Part shown: piece by piece, positions 29,000 to 41,734 of the stretch | Position numbering within the stretch: the first letter of the stretch is position 1 | Layout of the letters: every line of letters begins with the position of its first letter | Assembly: GCA_022577435.1 (NCBI GenBank) | Contig: JAKOON010000011.1 | Span: 19,179,802-19,243,801 of the forward strand | DNA length: 64,000 nt | Direction: 5' to 3' | DNA from: Embiotoca jacksoni | Taxonomy: Eukaryota; Chordata; Actinopteri; Embiotocidae | The notes under the pieces: model-generated | What the model saw: only the letters and a program-made list of their open reading frames with translations | Database searches by the model: none | What the model was told of the DNA's origin: nothing | Program-made: the position numbers and the translations under genes

Positions 29000-31900
29000 A
29001 CGACATGCTATAGTATGACTTTTTTTATCATATTTTGGACGACATGCTATAGTATGACTTTTTTATCATGTAGACGACATGCTATGGTATGACTTTTTTT
29101 TTTATCATATTTTAGACGACATGCTATAGTATGACTTTTTTTTTAATGATATTTTAGACGACATGCTATAGTATGACTTTTTTTTATCATATTTTAGTCG
29201 ACATGCTATAGTATGACTTTTTTTTTAATCATATTTTGGACGACATGCTATAGTATGACGTTTTTATCATATTTTGGACGACATGCTATAGTGACTTTTT
29301 TTTATCATATTTTGGACGACATGCTATAGTATGACTTTTTTTTGTTAATATTTTAGACGACATGCTATAGTGTGACTTTTTCATCATGTAGACGACATGC
29401 TATAGTGTGACTTTTTTTTATCATATTTTAGACGACATGCTATAGTATGACTTTTTTTTTATCATATTTTGGACGACATGCTATAGTATGACTTTTTTTT
29501 TTATTATATTTTAGACGACATGCTATAGTATGACTTTTTTTTTTAACATATTTTAGACATGTTACAGTATGACTTTTTTTTATCATATTTTGGACGACAT
29601 GCTATAGTATGACTTTTTTTTGTTAATATTTTAGACGACATGCTATAGTGTGACTTTTTTATCATGTAGACGACATGCTATAGTGTGACTTTTTTTTATC
29701 ATATTTTAGACGACATGCTATAGTATGACTTTTTTTTTTTATCATATTTTGGACGACATGCTATAGTATGACTTTTTTTTATCATATTTTGGACGACATG
29801 CTATAGTATGACTTTTTTTATCATATTTTAGATGACATGCTATAGTATGACGTTTTTATCATATTTTGGACGACATGTTATAGTATGACTTTTTTTGGGA
29901 AATATTTTAGACGACATGTTATAGTATGACTTTTTTTGGGAAATATTTTAGACGACATGTTATAGTATGACTTTTTTTGGTAATATTTTAGACGACATGC
30001 TATAGTATGACTTTTTTATCATATTTTAGACGACATGCTATAGTATGACTTTTTTTTTATCATATTTTAGACGACATGTTATAGTATGACTTTTTTTGGG
30101 TAATATTTTAGACGACATGCTATAGTATGACTTTTTTTTTTTATCATATTTTGGACGACATGCTATAGTATGACGTTTTTATCATATTTTGGACGACATG
30201 CTATAGTGACTTTTTTTTGGTAATATTTTAGACGACATGTTATAGTATGACTTTTTTTTGGTAATATTTTAGACGACATGTTATAGTATGACTTTTTTTT
30301 GGTAATATTTTAGACGACATGCTATAGTATGACTTTTTTTTTTAACATATTTTAGACATGTTACAGTATGACTTTTTTTTTTATCATATTTTGGACGACA
30401 TGCTATAGTATGACTTTTTTTTGTTAATATTTTAGACGACATGCTATAGTGTGACTTTTTTATCATGTAGACGACATGCTATAGTGTGACTTTGTTTTAT
30501 CATATTTTAGACGACATGCTACAGCATGACTTTTTTTTTTTATCATATTTTGGACGACATGCTATAGTATGACTTTTTTTATCATATTTTGGACGACATG
30601 CTATAGTGTGACTTTATTTTATCATATTTTGGACGACATGTTATCGTATGACTTTTTTATCATATTTTAGACGACATGCTATAGTATGACTTTTTTTTAT
30701 CATATTTTGGACGACATGCTATAGTGTGACTTTATTTTATCATATTTTGGACGACATGTTATAGTATGACTTTTTTTGGGCAATATTTTAGACGACATGT
30801 TACAGTATGACTTTTTTTTTTATCATATTTTGGACGACATGCTATAGTATGACTTTTTTTTGTTAATATTTTAGACGACATGCTATAGTGTGACTTTTTT
30901 TTTTATCATATTTTGGACGACATGCTATAGTATGACTTTTTTTTATCATATTTTGGACGACATGCTATAGTGTGACTTTTTTTTATCATATTTTGGACGA
31001 CATGCTATAGTATGACTTTTTTATCATATTTTGGACGACATGCTATAGTATGACTTTTTTATCATATTTTGGACGACATGCTATAGTATGACTTTTTTTA
31101 TCATATTTTGGACGACATGCTATAGTATGACTTTTTTATCATGTAGACGACATGCTATGGTATGACTTTTTTTTTTATCATATTTTAGACGACATGCTAT
31201 AGTATGACTTTTTTTTTAATGATATTTTAGACGACATGCTATAGTATGACTTTTTTTTATCATATTTTAGTCGACATGCTATAGTATGACTTTTTTTTTA
31301 ATCATATTTTGGACGACATGCTATAGTATGACGTTTTTATCATATTTTGGACGACATGCTATAGTGACTTTTTTTTATCATATTTTGGACGACATGCTAT
31401 AGTATGACTTTTTTTTGTTAATATTTTAGACGACATGCTATAGTGTGACTTTTTCATCATGTAGACGACATGCTATAGTGTGACTTTTTTTTATCATATT
31501 TTAGACGACATGCTATAGTATGACTTTTTTTTTATCATATTTTGGACGACATGCTATAGTATGACTTTTTTTTTTATTATATTTTAGACGACATGCTATA
31601 GTATGACTTTTTTTTTTAACATATTTTAGACATGTTACAGTATGACTTTTTTTTATCATATTTTGGACGACATGCTATAGTATGACTTTTTTTTGTTAAT
31701 ATTTTAGACGACATGCTATAGTGTGACTTTTTTATCATGTAGACGACATGCTATAGTGTGACTTTTTTTTATCATATTTTAGACGACATGCTATAGTATG
31801 ACTTTTTTTTTTTATCATATTTTGGACGACATGCTATAGTATGACTTTTTTTTATCATATTTTGGACGACATGCTATAGTATGACTTTTTTTATCATATT

Positions 31901-33000
31901 TTAGATGACATGCTATAGTATGACGTTTTTATCATATTTTGGACGACATGTTATAGTATGACTTTTTTTGGGAAATATTTTAGACGACATGTTATAGTAT
32001 GACTTTTTTTGGGAAATATTTTAGACGACATGTTATAGTATGACTTTTTTTGGTAATATTTTAGACGACATGCTATAGTATGACTTTTTTATCATATTTT
32101 AGACGACATGCTATAGTATGACTTTTTTTTTATCATATTTTAGACGACATGTTATAGTATGACTTTTTTTGGGTAATATTTTAGACGACATGCTATAGTA
32201 TGACTTTTTTTTTTTATCATATTTTGGACGACATGCTATAGTATGACGTTTTTATCATATTTTGGACGACATGCTATAGTGACTTTTTTTTGGTAATATT
32301 TTAGACGACATGTTATAGTATGACTTTTTTTTGGTAATATTTTAGACGACATGTTATAGTATGACTTTTTTTTGGTAATATTTTAGACGACATGCTATAG
32401 TATGACTTTTTTTTTTAACATATTTTAGACATGTTACAGTATGACTTTTTTTTTTATCATATTTTGGACGACATGCTATAGTATGACTTTTTTTTGTTAA
32501 TATTTTAGACGACATGCTATAGTGTGACTTTTTTATCATGTAGACGACATGCTATAGTGTGACTTTGTTTTATCATATTTTAGACGACATGCTACAGCAT
32601 GACTTTTTTTTTTTATCATATTTTGGACGACATGCTATAGTATGACTTTTTTTATCATATTTTGGACGACATGCTATAGTGTGACTTTATTTTATCATAT
32701 TTTGGACGACATGTTATCGTATGACTTTTTTATCATATTTTAGACGACATGCTATAGTATGACTTTTTTTTATCATATTTTGGACGACATGCTATAGTGT
32801 GACTTTATTTTATCATATTTTGGACGACATGTTATAGTATGACTTTTTTTGGGCAATATTTTAGACGACATGCTATAGTGTGACTTTTTTATCATGTAGA
32901 CGACATGCTATAGTGTGACTTTTTTTTATCATATTTTAGACGACATGCTATAGTATGACTTTTTTTTTTTATCATATTTTGGACGACATGCTATAGTATG
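29000..33000 (+). repeat. Tandem duplication, offset ~2,073 bp
   Basis: The stretch starting near 29.0 kb reappears 2,073 bp later with the same variant order. ATCATGTAG followed by CATGCTATGGTATGAC is at 29065 and 31138. The 61-codon minus-strand by-product frame at 30281 recurs at 32354, the same 2,073 bp. The two copies look nearly identical, which indicates a recent event. Outer edges are approximate. Confidence 0.8.
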
Positions 33001-34030
33001 ACTTTTTTTTATCATATTTTGGACGACATGCTATAGTATGACTTTTTTTATCATATTTTAGATGACATGCTATAGTATGACGTTTTTATCATATTTTGGA
33101 CGACATGTTATAGTATGACTTTTTTTGGGAAATATTTTAGACGACATGTTATAGTATGACTTTTTTTGGGAAATATTTTAGACGACATGTTATAGTATGA
33201 CTTTTTTTGGTAATATTTTAGACGACATGCTATAGTATGACTTTTTTATCATATTTTAGACGACATGCTATAGTATGACTTTTTTTTTATCATATTTTAG
33301 ACGACATGTTATAGTATGACTTTTTTTGGGTAATATTTTAGACGACATGCTATAGTATGACTTTTTTTTTTTATCATATTTTGGACGACATGCTATAGTA
33401 TGACGTTTTTATCATATTTTGGACGACATGCTATAGTGACTTTTTTTTGGTAATATTTTAGACGACATGTTATAGTATGACTTTTTTTTGGTAATATTTT
33501 AGACGACATGTTATAGTATGACTTTTTTTTGGTAATATTTTAGACGACATGCTATAGTATGACTTTTTTTTTTAACATATTTTAGACATGTTACAGTATG
33601 ACTTTTTTTTTTATCATATTTTGGACGACATGCTATAGTATGACTTTTTTTTGTTAATATTTTAGACGACATGCTATAGTGTGACTTTTTTATCATGTAG
33701 ACGACATGCTATAGTGTGACTTTGTTTTATCATATTTTAGACGACATGCTACAGCATGACTTTTTTTTTTTATCATATTTTGGACGACATGCTATAGTAT
33801 GACTTTTTTTTATCATATTTTGGACGACATGCTATAGTGTGACTTTATTTTATCATATTTTGGACGACATGTTATCGTATGACTTTTTTATCATATTTTA
33901 GACGACATGCTATAGTATGACTTTTTTTTATCATATTTTGGACGACATGCTATAGTGTGACTTTATTTTATCATATTTTGGACGACATGTTATAGTATGA
34001 CTTTTTTTGGGCAATATTTTAGACGACATG
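31720..34030 (+). repeat. Tandem duplication, offset ~1,157 bp
   Basis: The block before about 32.87 kb repeats to its right with an offset of 1,157 bp (by-product frame at 32354 recurs at 33511). The joint is visible: in the full arrangement GGGCAATATT continues into GACATGTTACAG (for example near 34.01 kb), but at about 32.85 kb it runs straight into GACATGCTATAGTGTGAC and the ATCATGTAG monomer. It is nested on the right copy of the 2,073-bp duplication and is therefore younger than it. Confidence 0.75.
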
Positions 34031-35143
34031 TTACAGTATGACTTTTTTTTTTATCATATTTTGGACGACATGCTATAGTATGACTTTTTTTTGTTAATAT
34101 TTTAGACGACATGCTATAGTGTGACTTTTTTTTTTATCATATTTTGGACGACATGCTATAGTATGACTTTTTTTTATCATATTTTGGACGACATGCTATA
34201 GTGTGACTTTATTTTATCATATTTTGGACGACATGCTATAGTATGACTTTTTTATCATATTTTAGACGACATGCTATAGTATGACGTTTTTATCATATTT
34301 TAGACGACATGTTATAGTATGACTTTTTTTGGGTAATATTTTAGACGACATGCTATAGTATGACTTTTTTTTATCATATTTTGGACGACATGCTATAGTA
34401 TGACGTTTTTATCATATTTTGGACGACATGCTATAGTGACTTTTTTTTTGTAATATTTTAGACGACATGCTATAGTGTGACTTTTTTTTGGTAATATTTT
34501 AGACGACATGCTATAGTCTGACTTTTTTTTTTTAACATATTTTAGACATGTCACAGTATGACTTTTTTTTATCATATTTTGGACGACATGCTATAGTATG
34601 ACTTTTTTTTGGTAATATTTTAGACGACATGCTATAGTGTGACTTTTTTATCAAGTAGACGACATGCTATAGTGTGACTTTTTTTTATCATATTTTGGAC
34701 GACATGCTATAGTGTGACTTTATTTTATCATATTTTGGACGACATGCTATAGTATGACGTTTTTATCATATTTTAGACGACATGCTATAGTATGACTTTT
34801 TTTGGTAATATTTTAGACGACATGCTATAGTATGACTTTTTTATCATATTTTAGACGACATGCTATAGTATGACGTTTTTATCATATTTTGGACGACATG
34901 TTATAGTATGACTTTTTTTGGTAATATTTTAGACGACATGCTATAGTATGACTTTTTTTTTAATGATATTTTAGACATGTTACAGTATGACTTTTTTTGG
35001 GTAATATTTTGGACGACATGCTATAGTATGACATTTTTTTGGTAATATTTTAGACGAAATGCTATAGTGTGACTTTTTTTTTATCATATTATAGACGACA
35101 TGCTATAGTGTGACTTTTTTTTTTATCATTATAGACGACATAT

Positions 35144-35248
35144 CCCCTCGGGGATTAATAAAGTGAAATAAAATAAAAAAAATAAAAAAAAAAAAAAGAC
35201 ATGTGAGACTACACTTTGAGCTTATAGTCAACATTTAAAAAAAAAAAA
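35144..35248 (+). mobile_element. Cassette 2 left part: SINE tail fragment, 39-bp spacer, A-runs (beta junction)
   Basis: The satellite is interrupted after GACGACAT-AT. A fragment starting CCCCTCGGGGATTAATAAAG (35144) equals the last part of the SINE tail. An A-rich run follows to 35197, then the 39-bp spacer (35198-35236) and 12 A. The same arrangement is found in cassettes 3, 5, 6 and 7. Confidence 0.85.
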
Positions 35249-35536
35249 GGGCAGCACGGTGGTGCAGTGGTTAGCATTGTCGCCTCACGGCAAAAAGGTT
35301 CCGGGTTAGAATCCCGTCCTGGGCCTTTCTGTGTGGAGTTTGCATGTTCTCCCTGTGCTTGCGTGGGTTCTCTCCGGGTTCTCCAGCTTCCTCCCATCAT
35401 CCAAAAACATGCACCTCAGGTCAGGTTACCTGGCGCCACGCTAGTGGCGGCCTGTTGCAGCAGCTCCCCCCTGAGAGTCCCTCTGCTGTAGCGAAGAAAT
35501 TTCCCCTCGGGGATTAATAAAGTGAAATAAAAAAAA
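35249..35536 (+). mobile_element. tRNA-derived SINE-like element, copy 2 (beta haplotype, B box mutated)
   Basis: Same 288-bp structure as copy 1. The B-box position (35304-35314) reads GGTTAGAATCC, replacing the near-invariant C of the B box with A. Promoter strength should fall, although the T-stem pairs better here (GGG with CCC) than in copy 1. Other beta markers are TGTCGCCTCACGG after the A box, GTGGCGGCC and GTCCCTCTG in the 3' half. The right flank is the beta form TGTGACATTTTTTTTATCG. Confidence 0.86.
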
Positions 35537-36691
35537 TGCTATAGTGTGACATTTTTTTTATCGTATTTTAGACGACATGCTATAGTGTGACTTTTTTTGT
35601 AATATTTTAGACGACATGTTATAGTATGACTTTTTTTTTGGTAATATTTTAGACGACATGCTATAGTATGACTTTTTTTTATCATATTTTGGACGACATG
35701 CTATAGTGTGACTTTATTTTATCATATTTTGGACGACATGCTATAGTATGACTTTTTTATCATATTTTAGACGACATGCTATAGTATGACGTTTTTATCA
35801 TATTTTGGACGACATGTTATAGTATGACTTTTTTTGGGTAATATTTTAGACGACATGTTATAGTATGACTTTTTTTTTTGTAATATTTTAGACGACATGC
35901 TATAGTATGACTTTTTTTGTAATATTTTAGACGACATGCTATAGTGTGACTTTTTTTTGGTAATATTTTAGACGACATGCTATAGTGTGACTTTTTTATC
36001 ATGTAGACGACATGCTATAGTATGACTTTTTTTTTTATCATATTTTAGACGACATGCTATAGTATGACTTTTTTATCATATTTTAGACGACATGCTATAG
36101 TATGACTTTTTTTTGGTAATATTTTAGACGACATGCTATAGTGTGACTTTTTTATCATGTAGACGACATGCTATAGTGTGACTTTTTTTTTAATCATATT
36201 TTAGACGACATGCTATAGTATGACTTTTTTATCATATTTTAGACGACATGCTATAGTATGACTTTTTTTTTATCATATTTTGGACGACATGCTATAGTGT
36301 GACTTTATTTTATCATATTTTGGACGACATGCTATAGTATGACTTTTTTATCATATTTTAGACGACATGCTATAGTATGACGTTTTTATCATATTTTGGA
36401 CGACATGTTATAGTATGACTTTTTTTGGGTAATATTTTAGACGACATGTTATAGTATGACTTTTTTTGGTAATATTTTAGACGACATGCTATAGTATGAC
36501 TTTTTTTTTAATGATATTTTAGACATGTTACAGTATGACTTTTTTTGGGTAATATTTTGGACGACATGCTATAGTATGACATTTTTTTGGTAATATTTTA
36601 GACGAAATGCTATAGTGTGACTTTTTTTTTATCATATTATAGACGACATGCTATAGTGTGACTTTTTTTTTTATCATTATAGACGACATAT
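35537..36691 (+). repeat. Satellite between cassettes 2 and 3
   Basis: About 1.15 kb of 40-bp monomers. With cassette 3 it forms a unit of 1,547 bp from SINE start to SINE start. The same interval is 1,548 bp between cassettes 5 and 6. The ~400 bp before each SINE share one order of variants, including TTAATGATATTTTAGACATG, GGACG after GGGTAATATT and GACGAAATGC. Cassettes 2 and 3 therefore arose by tandem duplication of a cassette plus its flanks. No gene is visible. Confidence 0.88.
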
Positions 36692-36795
36692 CCCCTCGGG
36701 GATTAATAAAGTGAAATAAAAAAAATAAAAAAAATTAAAAAAAAGACATGTGAGACTACACTTTGAGCTTATAGTCAACATTTAAAAAAAAAAAA
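36692..36795 (+). mobile_element. Cassette 3 left part: SINE tail fragment, 39-bp spacer, A-runs (beta junction)
   Basis: Tail fragment from CCCCTCGGGG at 36692, an A-rich run to 36744 with a few T interruptions, the 39-bp spacer at 36745-36783 and 12 A. Layout matches cassette 2. The A-rich runs differ among cassettes only in length and in interrupting T. Confidence 0.85.
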
Positions 36796-37083
36796 GGGCA
36801 GCACGGTGGTGCAGTGGTTAGCATTGTCGCCTCACGGCAAAAAGGTTCCGGGTTAGAATCCCGTCCTGGGCCTTTCTGTGTGGAGTTTGCATGTTCTCCC
36901 TGTGCTTGCGTGGGTTCTCTCCGGGTTCTCCAGCTTCCTCCCATCATCCAAAAACATGCACCTCAGGTCAGGTTACCTGGCGCCACGCTAGTGGCGGCCT
37001 GTTGCAGCAGCTCCCCCCTGAGAGTCCCTCTGCTGTAGCGAAGAAATTTCCCCTCGGCGATTAATAAAGTGAAATAAAAAAAA
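36796..37083 (+). mobile_element. tRNA-derived SINE-like element, copy 3 (beta haplotype)
   Basis: This 288-bp beta copy has the mutated B box at 36851-36861 (GGTTAGAATCC), GTGGCGGCC and GTCCCTCTG. It has one private change: CCCCTCGGCG in the tail (C at 37058, G in all others), which breaks the short tail hairpin. Being private, it postdates the duplication that produced copies 2 and 3. Confidence 0.86.
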
Positions 37084-40000
37084 TGCTATAGTGTGACATT
37101 TTTTTTATCGTATTTTAGACGACATGCTATAGTGTGACTTTTTTGGTAATATTTTAGACGACATGCTATAGTATGACTTTTTTATCATATTTTGGACGAC
37201 ATGCTATAGTGTGACTTTATTTTATCATATTTTGGACGACATGCTATAGTATGACTTTTTTATCATATTTTAGACGACATGCTATAGTATGACGTTTTTA
37301 TCATATTTTGGACGACATGTTATAGTATGACTTTTTTTGGGTAATATTTTAGACGACATGTTATAGTATGACTTTTTTTTTTGTAATATTTTAGACGACA
37401 TGCTATAGTATGACTTTTTTTTTGTAATATTTTAGACGACATGCTATAGTGTGACTTTTTTTTGTAATATTTTAGACGACATGCTATAGTTTGACTTTTT
37501 TTGTAATATTTTAGACGACATGCTATAGTGTGACTTTTTTTTAATCATGTTTTAGAGGACATGCTATAGTATGACTTTTTTATCATATTTTAGACGACAT
37601 GCTATAGTATGACGTTTTTATCATATTTTGGACGACATGTTATAGTATGACTTTTTTTGGGTAATATTTTAGACGACATGCTATAGTTTGACTTTTTTAT
37701 CATATTATAGACGACATGCTATAGTATGACTTTTTTTTGTAATATTTTAGACGACATGCTATAGTATGACTTTTTTTTGTAATATTTTAGACGACATGCT
37801 ATAGTATGACTTTTTTTTTGTAATATTTTAGACGACATGCTATAGTGTGACTTTTTTTTTTATCATATTTTAGACGACATGTTATAGTATGACTTTTTTT
37901 TGTAATATTTTAGACGACATGCTATGGTGTGACTTTTTTTTAATCATATTTTAGAGGACATGCTATAGTATGACTTTTTTATCACATTTTAGACGACATG
38001 CTATAGTATGACTTTTTTTTGGTAATATTTTAGACGACATGCTATAGTGTGACTTTTTTTTGTCATATTTTAGACGACATGTTATAGTATGACTTTATTT
38101 TTGTAATATTTTAGACGACATGCTATAGTGACTTTTTTTTTGTAATATTTTAGACGACATTCTATAGTATGACTTTTTTTTGTAATATTTTAGACGACAT
38201 GCTATGGTATGACTTTTTTTTGTAATATTTTAGATGACATGCTATAGTGTGACTTTTTTTGTAATATTTTAGACGACATGCTATAGTATGACTTTTTTTG
38301 TAATATTTTAGACGACATGCTATAGTGTGACTTTTTTTAATCATATTTTAGACATGCTATAGTATGACTTTTTTATCATATTTTAGACGACATGCTATAG
38401 TATGACTTTTTTTTGTCATATTTTAGACGACATGTTATAGTATGACTTTTTTTTGTCATATTTTAGACGACATGTTATAGTATGACTTTTTTTTTGTAAT
38501 ATTTTAGAGGACATGCTATAGTCTGACCTTTTTTTTGTAATATTTTAGACGACATGCTATAGTATGACTTTTTTATCATATTATAGACGACATGCTATAG
38601 TATGACTTTTTTTTGTAATATTTTAGACGACATGCTATAGTATGACTTTTTTTTGTAATATTTTAGACGACATGCTATGGTGTGACTTTTTTTTAATCAT
38701 ATTTTAGAGGACATGCTATAGTATGACTTTTTTATCATATTTTAGACGACATGCTATAGTATGACTTTTTTATCATATTTTAGACGACATGCTATAGTAT
38801 GACTTTTTTTTGGTAATATTTTAGACGACATGCTATAGTGTGACTTTTTTTTGTCATATTTTAGACGACATGTTATAGTATGACTTTTTTTTTTGTAATA
38901 TTTTAGACGACATGCTATAGTGACTTTTTTTTTGTAATATTTTAGACGACATTCTATAGTATGACTTTTTTTTGTAATATTTTAGACGACATGCTATGGT
39001 ATGACTTTTTTTTGTAATATTTTAGATGACATGCTATAGTGTGACTTTTTTTTGTAATATTTTAGACGACATGCTATAGTATGACTTTTTTTGTAATATT
39101 TTAGACGACATGCTATAGTGTGACTTTTTTTTTATCATATTTTAGACGACATGTTATAGTATGACTTTTTTTTGTAATATTTTAGACGACATGCTATAGT
39201 GTGACTTTTTTTTAATCATATTTTAGGCGACATGTTATAGTATGACTTTTTTTTGTAATATTTTAGACGACATGCTATAGTATGACTTTTTTTTGTAATA
39301 TTTTAGACGACATGCTATAGTATGACTTTTTTTTTTTATCATATTATAGACGACATGCTATAGTATGACATTTTTTTGGTAATATTTTATACGACATGCT
39401 ATAGTGACTTTTTTTTGTCATATTTTAGACATGTTATAGTATGACTTTTTTTTTGTAATATTTTAGAGGACATGCTATAGTGTGACTTTTTATTGTAATA
39501 TTTTAGACGACATGCTATCGTGTGACTTTTTTTTATCATATTTTAGACGACATGTTATAGTATGACTTTTTTTTGTAATATTTTAGACGACATGCTATAG
39601 TGTGACTTTTTTTTTATCATATCATAAACGACATGCTATAGTATGACTTTTTTTTTGTAATATTTTAGACGACATGCTATAGTGTGACTTTTTTTTAATC
39701 ATATTTTAGACGACATGCTATAGTGACTTATTTTTGTAATAGTTTAGACGACATGCTATAGTATGACTTTTTTTTGTAATGTTTTAGACGACATGCTATG
39801 GTATGACTTTTTTTTGGTAATATTTTAGATGACATGCTATAGTATGACTTTTTTTTGTAATATTTTAGACGACATGCTATAGTATGACTTTTTTTTGTAA
39901 TATTTTAGACGACATGCTATAGTGTGACTTATTTTTGTAATATTTTAGACGACATGCTATAGTGTGACTTTTTTTTGTAATATTTTAGACGACATGCTAT

Positions 40001-41351
40001 AGTATGACTTTTTTTTGTAATATTTTAGATGACATGCTATAGTATGACTTTTTTTTGTAATATTTTAGACGACATGCTATAGTATGACTTTTTTTTGTAA
40101 TATTTTAGACGACATGCTATAGTATGACTTTTTTTTGTAATATTTTAGACGACATGCTATAGTGTGACTTATTTTTGTAATATTTTAGACGACATGCTAT
40201 AGTGTGACTTTTTTTTGTAATATTTTAGACGACATGCTATAGTATGACTTTTTTTTGTAATATTTTAGATGACATGCTATAGTATGACTTTTTTTTGTAA
40301 TATTTTAGACGACATGCTATAGTATGACTTTTTTTTGTAATATTTTAGACGACATGCTATAGTGTGACTTATTTTTGTAATATTTTAGACGACATGCTAT
40401 AGTGTGACTTTTTTTTGTAATATTTTAGACGACATGCTATAGTGTGACTTTTTTTTGTAATAGTTTAGACGACATGCTATAGTATGACTTTTTTTTGTAA
40501 TGTTTTAGACGACATGCTATGGTATGACTTTTTTTTGTAATATTTTAGATGACATGCTATAGTATGACTTTTTTTTGTAATATTTTAGACGACATGCTAT
40601 AGTATGACTTTTTTTTGTAATATTTTAGACGACATGCTATAGTGTGACTTATTTTTGTAATAGTTTAGACGACATGCTATAGTATGACTTTTTTTTGTAA
40701 TATTTTAGATGACATGCTATAGTATGACTTTATTTTGTAATATTTTAGACGACATGCTATAGTATGACTTTTTTTTGTAATATTTTAGACGACATGCTAT
40801 AGTGTGACTTATTTTTGTAATATTTTAGACGACATGCTATAGTGTGACTTTTTTTTTTATCATATTTTAGACGACATGCTATAGTTTGACTTTTTTTGTA
40901 ATATTTTAGACGACATGCTATAGTATGACTTTTTTTTGTAATATTTTAGACGACATGCTATAGTGTGACTTTTTTTTAATCATATTTTAGAGGACATGCT
41001 ATAGTATGACTTTTTTATCATATTTTAGACGAAATGCTATAGTATGACGTTTTTATCATATTTTGGACGACATGTTATAGTATGACTTTTTTTGGGTAAT
41101 ATTTTAGACGACATGTTATAGTATGACTTTTTTTGGTAATATTTTAGACGACATGCTATAGTATGACTTTTTTTTTAATGATATTTTAGACATGTTACAG
41201 TATGACTTTTTTTGGGTAATATTTTGGACGACATGCTATAGTGTGACTTTTTTTTTATCATATTATAGACGACATGCTATAGTGTGACTTTTTTTTTTAT
41301 CATTATAGACGACATGCTATAGTGTGACTTTTTTTTTTATCATTATAAAAT
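37084..41351 (+). repeat. Satellite between cassettes 3 and 4, rich in GTAATATT monomers
   Basis: About 4.3 kb in which the GTAATATT monomer form dominates, with GAGGACATGC, GACATTCTATAG, CTATGGTATGAC, ATCATAAACGACATGC and CTTATTTTTGTAAT variants. The same series follows cassette 6 (ATCATAAACG at about 39.62, 55.31 and again 58.83 kb). The right end has two successive ATCATTATA monomers before cassette 4. No gene is visible. Confidence 0.9.
39840..40850 (+). repeat. Length-locked block of exactly 40-bp monomers
   Basis: For about 1 kb each monomer is 40 bp, so the same phase recurs every 120 bp. The T run is almost fixed at eight, or becomes TTATTTTT. Variants alternate in small groups (GTGTGACTTATTTTT, GATGACATGC, ATAGTTTAG, CTATGGTATGAC). 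Elsewhere T-run length changes from monomer to monomer. This uniformity marks recent local homogenisation. A similar block lies at about 55.45-56.40 kb. Confidence 0.8.
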
Positions 41352-41446
41352 GATTAATAAAGTGAAATAAAAAAAAAAAATAAAAAAAAAAAAAGACATG
41401 TGAGACTACACTTTGAGCTTATAGTCAACATTTAAAAAAAAAAAAA
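41352..41446 (+). mobile_element. Cassette 4 left part: SINE tail fragment, 39-bp spacer, A-runs (alpha junction)
   Basis: The same alpha junction as cassette 1: ATTATA, AAAT, then GATTAATAAAG at 41352. The A-rich run ends at 41394, the 39-bp spacer is 41395-41433 and 13 A follow. Unlike cassette 1, the satellite to the left is of the GGGTAATATT type that also precedes the beta cassettes, with one extra ATCATTATA monomer. Confidence 0.85.
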
Positions 41447-41734
41447 GGGCAGCACGGTGGTGCAGTGGTTAGCATTGCCGCGTCACGGCAAAAAGGTTCC
41501 GGGTTCGAATCCGGTCCTGGGCCTTTCTGTGTGGAGTTTGCATGTTCTCCCTGTGCTTGCGTGGGTTCTCTCCGGGTTCTCCAGCTTCCTCCCATCATCC
41601 AAAAACATGCACCTCAGGTCAGGTTACCTGGCGCCACGCTAGTGGCAGCCTGTTGCAGCAGCTCCCCCCTGAGAGTCCCCCTGCTGTAGCGAAGAAATTT
41701 CCCCTCGGGGATTAATAAAGTGAAATAAAAAAAA
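41447..41734 (+). mobile_element. tRNA-derived SINE-like element, copy 4 (alpha haplotype, intact A and B boxes)
   Basis: It reads identical to copy 1 over 288 bp, at an offset of 14,618. A box at 41458-41469, perfect B box at 41502-41512, GTGGCAGCC and GTCCCCCTG in the 3' half. Its right flank (TGTGACTTTTTTTTAACG) also matches copy 1 and differs from the beta flank. It opens the second super-unit. Confidence 0.88.
41458..41512 (+). promoter_or_regulatory. Internal Pol III promoter (A box and B box), copy 4
   Basis: A box TGGTGCAGTGGT at 41458-41469 and perfect B box GGTTCGAATCC at 41502-41512, starts 44 nt apart. Only copies 1 and 4 keep an intact B box. The first T-run after the element follows 15 bp past its A-run. 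Confidence 0.75.

Larger units (their letters stand above)
27117..35143 (+). repeat. Satellite between cassettes 1 and 2
   Basis: About 8.0 kb of the same 40-bp satellite. New subtypes are GGGTAATATT, GGGGTAATATT, GTTAATATT, GACGTTTTTATC and CTTTATTTTATC. The first ~1.4 kb matches the stretch after cassette 4 apart from one extra monomer there. The middle is built of nested duplications of about 2,073 and 1,157 bp. The last ~400 bp, ending in ATCATTATAGACGACAT, recur before cassettes 3, 5, 6 and 7. No gene is visible; the minus-strand frames are repeat by-products. Confidence 0.9.
26732..41351 (+). repeat. Super-higher-order unit 1 (~14.6 kb, three SINE cassettes)
   Basis: SINE starts at 26,829, 35,249 and 36,796 give spacings of 8,420 and 1,547 bp, then 4,651 bp to copy 4. 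The next unit has 8,644, 1,548 and 5,351 bp. Cassette haplotypes follow the same order at the first two positions (alpha, beta). Satellite subtypes between cassettes also correspond. Length differences trace to local duplications named separately. Confidence 0.8.
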
